Of a DNA stretch of 37,567 bases, positions 30,047 to 37,567 are shown piece after piece (position 1 is the first letter of the stretch; every line of letters begins with the position of its first letter). The translations under genes and the position numbers were made by a program. Below the pieces are notes generated by a model, which worked only from the letters and a program-made list of their open reading frames with translations, did no database searches and was not told the DNA's origin. The DNA is taken from positions 1 to 37,567 of the forward strand of contig JACPBV010000036.1 of the NCBI GenBank assembly GCA_016180135.1, in the 5' to 3' direction. The DNA is from Candidatus Woesearchaeota archaeon. GTDB taxonomy: Archaea; Nanobdellota; Nanobdellia; Woesearchaeales; JACPBV01.

Positions 30047-32860
30047 CTAACCGAGGCTGCCTTCCATCTCGAGCTGGATCAGCCTGTTAAGCTCGACAGC
30101 ATACTCCAGCGGAAGCTCTTTGACAACCGGCTCAATAAAGCCGGAGACTATCATCTGGGTAGCTGCCTCCTCACCGATGCCCCTGCTCATGAGATAAAAG
30201 ACCTGGTCCTCGCTGATCTTTCCGACAGTGGCTTCGTGGGCCAAGTCCGTTGTCGGCTCCTTGACATCCATGTAAGGGATAGTGTTTGACTGGGACCTGC
30301 TGTCCATCATCAGCGCATCGCAGTTGACATTTGAGGTTGTGTTGGCAGCGCCTTTCTTCACGCTGATAAGCCCGCGATAGGTTGTTATGCCGCCATCCTT
30401 GCTGATGGATTTTGACTGGACGTTTGAGCTTGTCTGCTTTCCAAGATGCACGATCTTTGAGCCCGTGTCCTGGTTCTGGCCTTTTCCTGCATAAGCGATG
30501 CCGATGAAGTTTGCCTTCGCCCTATCGCCGATGAGCATGGAAGCGGGGTAGAGCATGGTGACACAGCTATTGTGAACAATAAGCCCGTTGGCAATGAAAT
30601 TATTGTATTTTTCAATTTCGATGTCGAAGGTCGGCATGATTCCCATCGAAGTGATTTTCTCTATCCGGGCAAATCCAATTTCTTTATTGGTTTTACTTGA
30701 AAAATTTAATCCATTAGAGCCAAAGAATCCTATATTTGATCTAATTTTTTTTATTTTTTCCCTTTTTCTTTCACATCGAGAAGGAAAATCTTTGATATAA
30801 GGGCCGTTGAAAAGGACCCTAAAAGAATCATTTGACTGACAGGGGTTTCCGAGAATGATTACATTTCCACCTAGCCTATGGGAGAAAATTCTTGAAACTC
30901 CAAACCCGACCTGCATACCCAAGAATGCAACATCCTCCAGCAAAGCCCTGCTTATGCTTGTAAACGCAATGGCGCTGCCAGCCACATGACCGTCTGCATC
31001 AAAGTAGCCCGCTAACAATGAAAGAATCTGCTTTTTGGGGAGTCCAAAAACCCAAGAGGGAATTCTCTTCAATTGCGCAGTGCCTCCAAACCCAAGGTCG
31101 AAAAAGGAATAGGCAAGCATCTTGGAGTTGATGATGATAAACCTTTCTTTTTTTTCCCTGATAGTGTAATTAAATAATTTTTTTACCACCTGGCAGACTT
31201 TCTCCCTATAATCCTCCCGCTCATGAGTAGCGAGATTTATCTTATTATGAACCTTGTCAATATGGCCATCACCTAACAGCAATCCCATAAGCCACATGAA
31301 GTCTTCATCCGTCTTTTCAGGAAAAATAAGGCCTTGCTGGTAAAGGTGCTTCGTAGGCATGTTAAATGCCCCATATTGGTTTTTGCTTTTCACCTGGCCG
31401 CCATACCTCATTAGGGGCAATAGTTTTTCCTTCCCATCAATAGGAAATTGCCTGGCCACAGCAATGACCTCCCCTTTTACAAACTCTTCCAGCTTTTTCC
31501 ACTGAAAATGGAAAAATCCTTTTTTGTGGTTTGGCTTATTTTTTTTCCGAACGAGAGTTAAGAATGGATGGTTTCCCGATGCTTTGATGGACCTTCCTCC
31601 CGCCTCAACAGTAAATACTTCTTTTTCCCCGCTGAATATTTTATCAACAACCTTAGACTTGCATAAGGTGTTGGTTTCTTTATCCCAGCAGACCACCTCA
31701 TCCCCCGGAACTATTGATTGGATTGGGACAGGCCCTTTCAGAGTGGTGATTACTTTGCTGTCACCGGTAAGGCAACCCATATTCCCGTTTACCCATTCGA
31801 TAATCCCATCATCATACACTACAGCCCTTTTGGTGTTCAGGTTAAAGGTATTCCTGCTCCAGTTCTCGATGCTTGAGTATCTTGCCCTTGCTCCCCTGAG
31901 CACATGGATCTCGACACAGCCGGCATGGAGCGAGCTCGAGCCGTATTGAGGAGCAGAACAGCCTTCAATATAATGCACTTCCGCACCCTCATCGACGATA
32001 ATCAGCGTATGCTCAAACTGGCCGCCTTTCTTTGCGTTCATCCTGAAATAGGCCTGCAGCGGCGTTGTGAGCTTCACTCCTTTTGGGATATAGATAAATG
32101 TTCCACCTGACCAGACTGCGGCATGAAGCGCAGAGAATTTATGCAGGCGTATCGGGACGCAGCTTGTCATAAAATATTTTTTCACAAGCTCAGGATACTG
32201 CTTTACTGCTTCATCGCAGTCAAGGAAGACAACACCCTGCTTCTCCCACTCTTCCTTGAGCTTGTGATAGACGACGGAGCTTTCATATTGCGCGCCAACG
32301 CCAGCCAGCGCTTTCTTCTCAGCCTCAGGGATGCCAAGCCTCTCAAAGGTTTTCTTGATGTCGCTGGGGACTTCATCCCATGATGTTGCATTTTGCTTTG
32401 CATCGGGGATCATGTAAAAATAAATCTGGCTTAGGTCAAGATTTTTTAAGCTCGGCCCCCAGCCCGGCATCTCCAATTCCAAAAATGCCCTGTAGCCTTC
32501 CAGCCTTTTTTTGAGCATCCAATCCGGCTCTTTTTTATCTCTGGAAATCTCCCTCACTATTTCCTCAGATATTCCGGGCTCCGCCTTAAAACGCAGCTTT
32601 TCGGGGTTATAAGTATCGAGAGCTTCCCTGCTGATCTGGAAGGTGCTCATGTCGGTTTTGTTCTTGCCGGGATTTGTCATGTCGGCATTGGTTGGTTGGG
32701 TTTCAGTCATGGCGGTCTTGGTTTGTTCAGTCTTGTTTATGTTCGTCTTGGTTGGTTGGGTTTCAGTCATGGCGGTCTTGCTCATGTAAGTTTTGTTCTT
32801 GCCGGGATTTGTCATGTAAGTTTTGTTCTTGTCTGTCTTGGTTGGTTGGGTTTCTGCCAT
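30047..32860 (-). CDS. sufB: Fe-S scaffold SufB with an in-frame intein and a repeat-rich N-terminal extension
   Basis: 937 residues as translated. Residues 1-70 are imperfect repeats of the type TETQPTKT / TNPGKNKT. The conserved SufB begins at MSTFQISREALDTYNPEKL (ATG 32650). N-extein to residue 362 ends IIEWVNGNMG; the intein is 363-764; the C-extein resumes SCVTMLYPASMLIGD and has ADLAHEATVGKISEDQVFYLMSRG-like SufB landmarks (TDLAHEATVGKI). Without intein and repeats SufB would be about 465 residues, its normal size. First gene of the operon. TATA-like CGTTTATAAATG at 33012-33023 (reverse) predicts a leader of about 130 bases to 32860. Confidence 0.96.
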   Translation of the reverse strand: MAETQPTKTDKNKTYMTNPGKNKTYMSKTAMTETQPTKTNINKTEQTKTAMTETQPTNADMTNPGKNKTDMSTFQISREALDTYNPEKLRFKAEPGISEEIVREISRDKKEPDWMLKKRLEGYRAFLELEMPGWGPSLKNLDLSQIYFYMIPDAKQNATSWDEVPSDIKKTFERLGIPEAEKKALAGVGAQYESSVVYHKLKEEWEKQGVVFLDCDEAVKQYPELVKKYFMTSCVPIRLHKFSALHAAVWSGGTFIYIPKGVKLTTPLQAYFRMNAKKGGQFEHTLIIVDEGAEVHYIEGCSAPQYGSSSLHAGCVEIHVLRGARARYSSIENWSRNTFNLNTKRAVVYDDGIIEWVNGNMGCLTGDSKVITTLKGPVPIQSIVPGDEVVCWDKETNTLCKSKVVDKIFSGEKEVFTVEAGGRSIKASGNHPFLTLVRKKNKPNHKKGFFHFQWKKLEEFVKGEVIAVARQFPIDGKEKLLPLMRYGGQVKSKNQYGAFNMPTKHLYQQGLIFPEKTDEDFMWLMGLLLGDGHIDKVHNKINLATHEREDYREKVCQVVKKLFNYTIREKKERFIIINSKMLAYSFFDLGFGGTAQLKRIPSWVFGLPKKQILSLLAGYFDADGHVAGSAIAFTSISRALLEDVAFLGMQVGFGVSRIFSHRLGGNVIILGNPCQSNDSFRVLFNGPYIKDFPSRCERKREKIKKIRSNIGFFGSNGLNFSSKTNKEIGFARIEKITSMGIMPTFDIEIEKYNNFIANGLIVHNSCVTMLYPASMLIGDRAKANFIGIAYAGKGQNQDTGSKIVHLGKQTSSNVQSKSISKDGGITTYRGLISVKKGAANTTSNVNCDALMMDSRSQSNTIPYMDVKEPTTDLAHEATVGKISEDQVFYLMSRGIGEEAATQMIVSGFIEPVVKELPLEYAVELNRLIQLEMEGSLG
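30569..31774 (-). other. SufB intein (402 aa) with LAGLIDADG homing endonuclease
   Basis: It starts with C1 (CLTGDSKV, block A) and ends FDIEIEKYNNFIANGLIVHN (blocks F and G), with Ser as the +1 extein residue. Block B is KASGNHPFLTL (His 69). The two dodecapeptides LMGLLLGDGHI (about 162-172) and LLAGYFDADGHV (about 253-264) keep their acidic residues, so the endonuclease may be active. It interrupts SufB inside the conserved WVxGNxG-S site. Confidence 0.95.
32650..32860 (-). repeat. Imperfect tandem repeats at the 5' end of sufB
   Basis: Repeated blocks such as GTTGGTTGGGTTTCAGTCAT and TTTTGTTCTTGCCGGGATTT (plus strand) occur two to three times each. On the coding strand they give TETQPTKT and TNPGKNKT repeats, with several in-frame ATGs. 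They precede the conserved SufB start at 32650. Confidence 0.8.
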
Positions 32861-33195
32861 ATTGGCCTTTCTTTCTTAGTATCCTTTCAGTCCAGTTTTT
32901 CTTGGTTGAGCGTATGCCGCTTCAGCCCTTCCTGAAATTGATGTGCTGTTCCTTTGCTGCGCATCACTGGCTTTTCCATCGGTAAATCTGTAGTTAACCA
33001 TAGTTAAGTTTCGTTTATAAATGTTTGGATTGAAAAACGGATTTCGAACCGTTCGGTAATCCCTTTGTGTTGTTTACATCCAAAATTCGGTGGGAAGCCA
33101 GCATTTACTTATAGGGGGCTTTAGCTGGCTGGCAAAAAGGGAAAAAATGCTTTATCTCAAAAAAAATAAAAAACTATCCCTTAGCTGCAATGTGC
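32861..33195. promoter_or_regulatory. sufB leader and promoter region
   Basis: The TATA-like box at 33012-33023 (reverse strand) should start transcription near 32990. The leader could hold short ORFs: ATG 33001 to 32876 (41 codons, MVNYRFTDGKASD...) begins upstream of the predicted start, while ATG 32981 (30 codons, MEKPVMRSKG...) is inside it. Further upstream, TTCGAACCGTTCGGT (33046-33060) is a near-palindrome that could be an operator. No gene is firmly supported. Confidence 0.4.
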
Positions 33196-33345
33196 GAAAA
33201 TTTCAACAACAAAGGGCTAAAGAAGCGTTCCGGTCTGCGGACGGAGGGCGACGGTCAAAATTTTCCCTATGAAAATTTTGCCCTGCTCGGGCACCCCGTA
33301 AGGGACTACTCCCTCCCTCGCCTCGCCGATGTTATTGAAATTTTC
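33196..33345. repeat. Palindromic repeat element (family B) between sufB and the regulator
   Basis: The ends are inverted: GAAAATTTCAACAAC (33196-33210) and GTTATTGAAATTTTC (33331-33345). Inside are GCGTTCCGGTCTGCGGACGG (shared with family A copies 2 and 3), GACGGTCAAAATTTTCCC paired with GAAAATTTTGCCC, and GGCACCCCGTAAGGGACT, whose reverse complement matches the aroC start. Non-coding. Confidence 0.75.
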
Positions 33346-33448
33346 TTTTGGGAATGCCTATCATTCCGTTGGGGTTATTAGAATATGCCTTATAGGGTTC
33401 CGGAACACTAATTTCGAACTTTGTGAAAAAATGCAAAAGCACATAAAA

Positions 33449-33460
33449 CTTTATATACCG
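33449..33460 (+). promoter_or_regulatory. TATA-like box of the HTH regulator
   Basis: CTTTATATACCG is centred about 27 bases before ATG 33481 (leaderless). CTTAAG lies between the box and the start. Confidence 0.55.
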
Positions 33461-33480
33461 CCCCCACTTAAGAGGGCTTT

Positions 33481-33855
33481 ATGAGCAAGCTTATGCCCCA
33501 GGAACTTGAAGTGTTCTACCTAATACCTGCCCTCCGGCGTGAGCTGTCGAGGATTTTCATCGAGAAATACAACCTCAGCCAGAAGGATATTGCGGGGATT
33601 CTCGGGATGACTGAATCTGCCATCTCCCAGTATCTCAAGTCCAAAAGGGGCAGCGAGCTGAAGTTCTCCCAGGAAGAGCTGGCAAAGATCAATGCCTGCG
33701 CAAAAAAGATTCTTGACGACAAAAAGAATGTGCTCAAGCACCTGTATGATGTTACTGTTTCCCTGAGGGGGACGAATGCGATCTGCTCCCTGCACCGGAA
33801 GCAGGACAAGGGAATTTCCCATGAATGCAGGATTTGCAAAGTTGATGGGGACTGA
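33481..33855 (+). CDS. HTH transcriptional regulator with a C-terminal Cys/His cluster
   Basis: 124 residues. A helix-turn-helix is clear at about 31-56 (NLSQKDIAGILGMTESAISQYLKSKRG). The C-terminus holds C102-x2-H105 and H114-x-C116-x2-C119 (CSLHRKQDKGISHECRIC), a likely Zn or Fe-S site; C73 is an additional Cys. It resembles archaeal predicted regulators of the XRE type with C-terminal cysteines. It is divergent from the SUF operon, with only non-coding sequence between, so it is a candidate sensor of cluster, iron or redox status controlling suf genes. That link is inferred from position. Confidence 0.8.
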   Translation: MSKLMPQELEVFYLIPALRRELSRIFIEKYNLSQKDIAGILGMTESAISQYLKSKRGSELKFSQEELAKINACAKKILDDKKNVLKHLYDVTVSLRGTNAICSLHRKQDKGISHECRICKVDGD

Positions 33856-33967
33856 AGCTGAATTACTATTTCCCATTTATGATTCTCTGATATTTCCTCC
33901 TTAGGGCATTATGATGGGGTATTTGAGAACATCCAATCTCTATCTAAGATTACTATCCCATTTAGGA

Positions 33968-34843
33968 TTACTCTTCCCTTTTGCCCCCTTTCCTCAATGG
34001 CATCACTCCGGCCATCTCACCGATGACGTTGACTAATTCGGATTCTGCCGGAATGACAATCTTGGCATTGTTCCTCAGGGAGTTTTCTACCGTCTCAAGC
34101 TTCTTGAGCAGCTGGGCGTTGCCGATGAAATATTTGTTGGCTGCGTCGTTCACCAGCTTTATTGCCTCTGCTTTTCCCTGAGCCTCGAGAATCCTTGCTT
34201 CTCTCGAGCCTTCCGCCTGCTTGATGCTTGCCATCCGCAGCCCGTCTGCCTCAGTCTGCTTTGCCAGCGCAAAATCTTTGGCAGCTAACTTTTCATTCTC
34301 TGCCTTGACAATCTTGTTCATCGTGTCCTGGACGTCTTTCGGCGGGTCAATCTCCTTAAGTTCAGTCCTTACGACGTCAATGCCCCACACCCTTGTTTCT
34401 TCTTTCAGCGTCTTCATCAGCTCGGAATTGATCTTATCGCGCTCGCTGTTCGCAGATTTCAGGGTTAGCGTGCCGATGATGTTCCTCAGCGTTGTCCTGG
34501 CAAGGCTCACAATCTGAGTCTGGAAATTGAATACATGGTAAAGGGAGCTCTTGACTGACTGCTCATCTTCCCTCACTTTGAAATACACCTGGGCATCCAC
34601 CCTCGCATTGAGATTGTCGTTAGTGATGATCTCCTGAGGGTCGGCATCCACCATCTGCTCAGTCACATTGACCTGATACATCTTATCAATAATTGGGATG
34701 ATCCAATGGAATCCAGGCTGGCAGAATTTCTTATACTTCCCGAACCGCTCGACTGCGCCACGGTGCGTTGGCCTGACAATCCGTATCCCTAAAAAGAAAA
34801 TAAACACTGCAGCTGTAATCCCAATTGTGTAAAAGTTTACCAT
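33968..34843 (-). CDS. Stomatin/prohibitin-like SPFH membrane protein
   Basis: 291 residues. One N-terminal membrane segment (about 6-23), then the SPFH domain: IVRPTHRGAVERFGKYKKFCQPGFHWIIPIIDKMYQVNVTEQMVDADPQEIITNDNLNARVDAQVYFKV. A coiled-coil helix rich in A/E/K/Q follows (about 175-245, AENEKLAAKDFALAKQTEADG...EGSREARILEAQGKAEAIKL). It probably forms oligomeric membrane rings. The usual partner NfeD protease is not adjacent; SppA elsewhere in the window is a possible functional relative. GGGTGGTAAC before the ATG is a weak ribosome binding site. Confidence 0.92.
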   Translation of the reverse strand: MVNFYTIGITAAVFIFFLGIRIVRPTHRGAVERFGKYKKFCQPGFHWIIPIIDKMYQVNVTEQMVDADPQEIITNDNLNARVDAQVYFKVREDEQSVKSSLYHVFNFQTQIVSLARTTLRNIIGTLTLKSANSERDKINSELMKTLKEETRVWGIDVVRTELKEIDPPKDVQDTMNKIVKAENEKLAAKDFALAKQTEADGLRMASIKQAEGSREARILEAQGKAEAIKLVNDAANKYFIGNAQLLKKLETVENSLRNNAKIVIPAESELVNVIGEMAGVMPLRKGGKREE

Positions 34844-34961
34844 GTTACCACCCGAACAAGGGGATTATTGGAGGATTCTTAAAGGTATCTATCGGGGGAA
34901 GTTAAGAAAGAACGACAATGGGGATAAGGAAAGAAAGCCAATGAGGATAAGGATAGAAAGA

Positions 34962-35076
34962 TGGGGCTGCCCGGACTTTCATGCGGAACATCCTCGATGG
35001 TAATGCTGCCGCCCTTTGAACCGGGGTCGCCACGTCCCGAACGTGGAAGTCTTATGCCAAGCTATCCTACAGCCCC
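34962..35076 (-). tRNA. tRNA-Pro (CGG) with a T-loop intron
   Basis: A mature 76-nt tRNA is obtained by joining 35076-35015 and 34975-34962. Acceptor GGGGCTG/CAGCCCC with A; anticodon stem CCACG/CGTGG with loop TTCGGGA (anticodon CGG); T stem CCCGG/CCGGG with loop TTCAAAT. The D stem is weak (GGAT against GACT), an oddity to check. Intron 35014-34976 (39 nt) interrupts the T-loop at 59/60, with a GCGG/CCGC helix near its ends; its 3' junction GAAAG^T resembles that of the tRNA-Gln intron. CTTTAAATA near 35102-35110 is a promoter about 30 bases upstream. Confidence 0.88.
34976..35014 (-). other. tRNA-Pro intron (T-loop, 59/60)
   Basis: 39 nt between TTCAAA and T of the T-loop. GCGG near the 5' end pairs with CCGC near the 3' end. 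Same insertion position as tRNA-Gln intron 2. Confidence 0.8.
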
Positions 35077-35157
35077 AAGATTGATGAGAAATATTGGGAG
35101 TATTTAAAGAATTGCCGGATTTTTGGGTTCCTTCCGCTGTGAAACCCGACAACCATC

Positions 35158-37566
35158 TCACTGAACAATCTCTATCTGGAGATAGTGCCCCTGAGTGCGG
35201 TTATGTTTGTCAATTTCATCAATCTGCCTGCGCAATTCTGCAACCTTCCCTGAATTGCGCCATGAAACGCCATCCCACCGGTAGTTGAGATACTCGCCAA
35301 GTTTACAGCCAAACTTGCTCATTGAATCCTTGATGTCATTTTTTTTGTATTGCTCTGGTGCTGCGCTCACAATCTTCCATGAGAAGAATGTTTCTTCAGG
35401 TATTTTGAGGGATGCCTGATATTTCTTAGGAAGCACCTCAGGCGGGACAAATTCCCTTAACCGCTCATAAGCCCCTAGTTTGGCAGCAACTTGATTTAAA
35501 AAATCAGGAGGCAAAGGCTCAGAACCAGTCCGCAATGCTTTTTTGAAACGCCCTATCTCCATCACCCAATCCCCATACGGGGGAAAATTGAAGGTTACAG
35601 GCTTTCCATCATCGCCAATCCTTGCCTGTGAAAAAGCTTTTTCCACTCTTACAGACAGCTCATCTGGATTAAAACCAGAGCTTTTCAAGGCTTGGCCATG
35701 CTCTTCAAATTTCGTTCTGTAGCCTTGGGCAATGCGATAAGCATTTTCCAGCCTATCAACGAGTTCCTTTGAGACCATTAAATTTTCCCCACCTGGCTTT
35801 AATGCCTCCGCAAACCGCTCTACGAAATTCCGATCGGCAAAAAATTTATCCTCCTTCGATGCCGCCTCATAAACATCCCTGTCCAACAGGGCTTCGAGTT
35901 TTCCCGGCAGGCCAGCAATAGAATTTGCCGGGGTAAAATCTCCAAATCTTTTCATTGCCTTTTCAAGCTCTTCCCAGTCAGCGACATTAACTCCATTTCT
36001 TCCTTTCATCCTAAAAGGAGCTTCTTTTGCAGTAGGTTGCTGCAGCCTTCTGATTTCAGGGATGAAATAGTGGACACCAGGAGCGATATCGTAAAGAGCA
36101 TAGGTTTGCTCGATTCGGCTAACATCGGCTATTAACTGACTGATTCTACCGATGCCATCCGATGGAAGCTGCGCAATCCCCTCAATCTCAAGGGCAGAGC
36201 CATAGACATTCTCTATTGCCTTCCGCTGTTCTTCAGAGAGATAGTCAGCATCTGCAAAGTTCCCGATTGAGAATCTTGATTCTTTTTTCGACGTTGTCCT
36301 ATGGCCTGTAGCACCGCTTATCCTGCTTGTGTCCAGCCCAATCTCCCTGAGCTGCAAAAGGTATTGTATCCTTTGGTTATCATCCTCACCCACCGTCGAA
36401 AAACCAGTTAATGTTTTAATAACTCTTGCCCATAGGCTATTCTCCCCGAGTTTCGGCGAGTATTCCATCGGGATAATGCCCCGCTCAACTTCTTTCTTTA
36501 ATGAATGAGCGCGCTCCCTAAATGCATGATATTTGGCGCTGTGAAGCCATCCGGCTTTTGTGAGCATCTCCCTCTCTGCTTTGGTGGTTTCTCCCGGCCT
36601 TCCAACATAGCATCTTCCAATTTTATCGATAAGCGATAAAACAAGTTCCTTTTCTTCTCCGACGAGAGGGGCATATTTCATTGCCATGAACCCTTTCTGC
36701 TCTTCAGCAAGGGCCATCATTTCGGCAAATCCCCATTTCCTTGACTCGACAAAAAGCGTTTCAACAAAATCCTCGAGCTCAGCCATTGAAAGAATCCTTT
36801 GGGCATCATCAAAGAGGTTTGAACCTTCGCTCGGATGCCTATCCTTCTGAGAAGGGTTTTGTGATTCATACCCCAGATGGGTAAAGTAATGCCTGAGCCT
36901 GCCCCTTACTTCTCTTGGGAAGAAGCCAACAACCGGCATGCCTTCTGAAAGAGCTTCATGGATAGCAGGCTGTTCTTCTTTGAAAAGATTATAAACTGTT
37001 TCAAACGCTTTCTTCAATTCGCTTCCGGGAAGGTAGTTTTCCCTGACATTCTTCATATATCTCCTGACAGCAGTCTTGAATCCCGGCAGCGCCCTTAAGA
37101 TTCCCTCTGCCTGGGCTGCAGTCAGGCGCAGTTCCTTTTTCTTTTTCCCGGCGCCTTCTTTCTCGACAAGCATTTCCCCGATAGTATGCTCCTGTTCGGG
37201 GAGGGGCAGGCTCCGATACCAATGCACCGGCCTGAACTTTTGCCTGAGTATTTTTTCCCTTGGAATCCTGCCATAACCGATGTCATGCTCAGAGGCATAG
37301 AGGATATCGCTTCTCCATTTCCCAAAGATAACGCCAATATCCTCATCAACAATCTGCGCAGAAAGCGCAGCCACCCTCAGGAAATCCGCTTTTGCCGCAT
37401 TAAGATTTGGATAGAGGATTCTCTGCACAGACGCAAGAGCAGCCTCATCAGGAGGATCCTCAGCCATAAGCCTCTTCTCAAGCGTTCCCAGGAAACCTCC
37501 CCGGTGAAGCTTATACCTGAATGCTCCGGGCTTCCCTTGCACTAAAGCTGAAAAATAGTCCAGCAT
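35158..37566 (-). CDS. Large hypothetical protein, possibly partial
   Basis: 802 residues from ATG 37566, one base from the window edge, so the true start may lie outside. Family not recognised. No signal peptide or membrane helix in the visible part. It is mostly helical and charged, with segments such as GIVF-like VDEDIGVIFGKWRSDILYASEHDIGYGRIPREKILRQKF, LTKAGWLHSAKYHAFRERAHSLKKEVERG, KPGGENLMVSKELVDRLENAYRIAQGYRTKFEEHG and a C-terminal KFGCKLGEYLNYRWDGVSW. No catalytic motif could be assigned. The gene ends 82 bases before the tRNA-Pro gene. Confidence 0.8.
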   Translation of the reverse strand: MLDYFSALVQGKPGAFRYKLHRGGFLGTLEKRLMAEDPPDEAALASVQRILYPNLNAAKADFLRVAALSAQIVDEDIGVIFGKWRSDILYASEHDIGYGRIPREKILRQKFRPVHWYRSLPLPEQEHTIGEMLVEKEGAGKKKKELRLTAAQAEGILRALPGFKTAVRRYMKNVRENYLPGSELKKAFETVYNLFKEEQPAIHEALSEGMPVVGFFPREVRGRLRHYFTHLGYESQNPSQKDRHPSEGSNLFDDAQRILSMAELEDFVETLFVESRKWGFAEMMALAEEQKGFMAMKYAPLVGEEKELVLSLIDKIGRCYVGRPGETTKAEREMLTKAGWLHSAKYHAFRERAHSLKKEVERGIIPMEYSPKLGENSLWARVIKTLTGFSTVGEDDNQRIQYLLQLREIGLDTSRISGATGHRTTSKKESRFSIGNFADADYLSEEQRKAIENVYGSALEIEGIAQLPSDGIGRISQLIADVSRIEQTYALYDIAPGVHYFIPEIRRLQQPTAKEAPFRMKGRNGVNVADWEELEKAMKRFGDFTPANSIAGLPGKLEALLDRDVYEAASKEDKFFADRNFVERFAEALKPGGENLMVSKELVDRLENAYRIAQGYRTKFEEHGQALKSSGFNPDELSVRVEKAFSQARIGDDGKPVTFNFPPYGDWVMEIGRFKKALRTGSEPLPPDFLNQVAAKLGAYERLREFVPPEVLPKKYQASLKIPEETFFSWKIVSAAPEQYKKNDIKDSMSKFGCKLGEYLNYRWDGVSWRNSGKVAELRRQIDEIDKHNRTQGHYLQIEIVQ

Positions 37567-37567
37567 C

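Noticed and set aside
32674..32985. Forward ORF with repeated Cys/Trp/Gly pattern opposite the sufB start
   Set aside because: It is the complement of the sufB N-terminal repeats; composition is an artefact of the repeat.
32876..33001. 41-codon ORF MVNYRFTDG... in the sufB leader
   Set aside because: Its ATG lies upstream of the transcription start predicted from the TATA box, and no homologue is recognised; left as a note in the leader entry.

Overview
The window is archaeal. It carries aIF1A, an archaeal-type GatE, the KEOPS kinase Bud32, tRNA genes interrupted by introns, and genes with a TATA-like box about 25-30 bases before the start codon (mostly leaderless). It also has an N-glycosylation-sequon-rich subtilase with a PGF-pre-PGF-like domain. 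Short or unusual versions of core proteins (AlaRS without its C-terminal part, GatE without its insert), several bacterial-looking enzymes (IspH, P-loop shikimate kinase, SUF genes) and many unrecognised proteins suggest a DPANN-type archaeon such as Woesearchaeota, Pacearchaeota or Diapherotrites. That placement is an inference, not a measurement. No rRNA, CRISPR array or complete IS element was seen.

Layout. 1-1090 (-): ispH (runs off the left edge) and a GNAT acetyltransferase. 1174-2291 (+): a HEPN/MNT pair with repeated operator-like sites. 2392-2838 (-): unknown protein. 3000-4715 (+): shikimate kinase and chorismate synthase, two steps of aromatic synthesis. 4774-7568: a mobile element, a small membrane protein, aIF1A (-), an RDD membrane protein and the S49 peptidase SppA, preceded by three overlapping mini-cistrons. 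7766-12850: a second mobile element, a small RHH-like protein and a 1553-residue surface subtilase. 12861-15104: a tandem array, a short alaS and a third mobile element. 15150-19622: an accessory stretch with a DUF4258/DUF2283 pair, a frameshifted unknown gene, two VapBC-like modules and an unknown gene, bracketed in part by duplicated pieces of the alaS 3' end. 19695-22261: bud32 (-) and a lipoprotein-like metalloprotease (+), diverging from a tandem array. 22310-25302 (-): tRNA-Gln with two introns, gatE and two unknown proteins. 25424-32860 (-): the SUF operon sufB(intein)-sufD-sufT-like-sufS-sufU(broken)-sufC. 33481 (+): a Cys/His-containing HTH regulator. 33968-37567 (-): a stomatin-like protein, tRNA-Pro with a T-loop intron, and an unknown protein of about 800 residues.

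How the genes fit together. The SUF operon builds Fe-S clusters, which IspH needs, and the neighbouring Cys-rich HTH protein is a candidate sensor for it. GatE and its substrate tRNA-Gln are adjacent. SppA, the subtilase, the metalloprotease and the stomatin-like protein form an envelope and proteolysis set.

Most notable: (1) two tRNA genes each carry an intron in the T-loop at the same place (59/60), and tRNA-Gln also has an anticodon-loop intron; (2) three tandem 7-codon mini-ORFs, each overlapping the next start codon as ATGA, lead directly into sppA; (3) a family of non-autonomous elements with 36-base inverted ends and 8-base target duplications occurs three times; (4) short tandem arrays sit directly 5' of several conserved genes (sppA, alaS, protease/bud32, sufT, sufB); (5) the start of aroC appears to derive from a repeat element.
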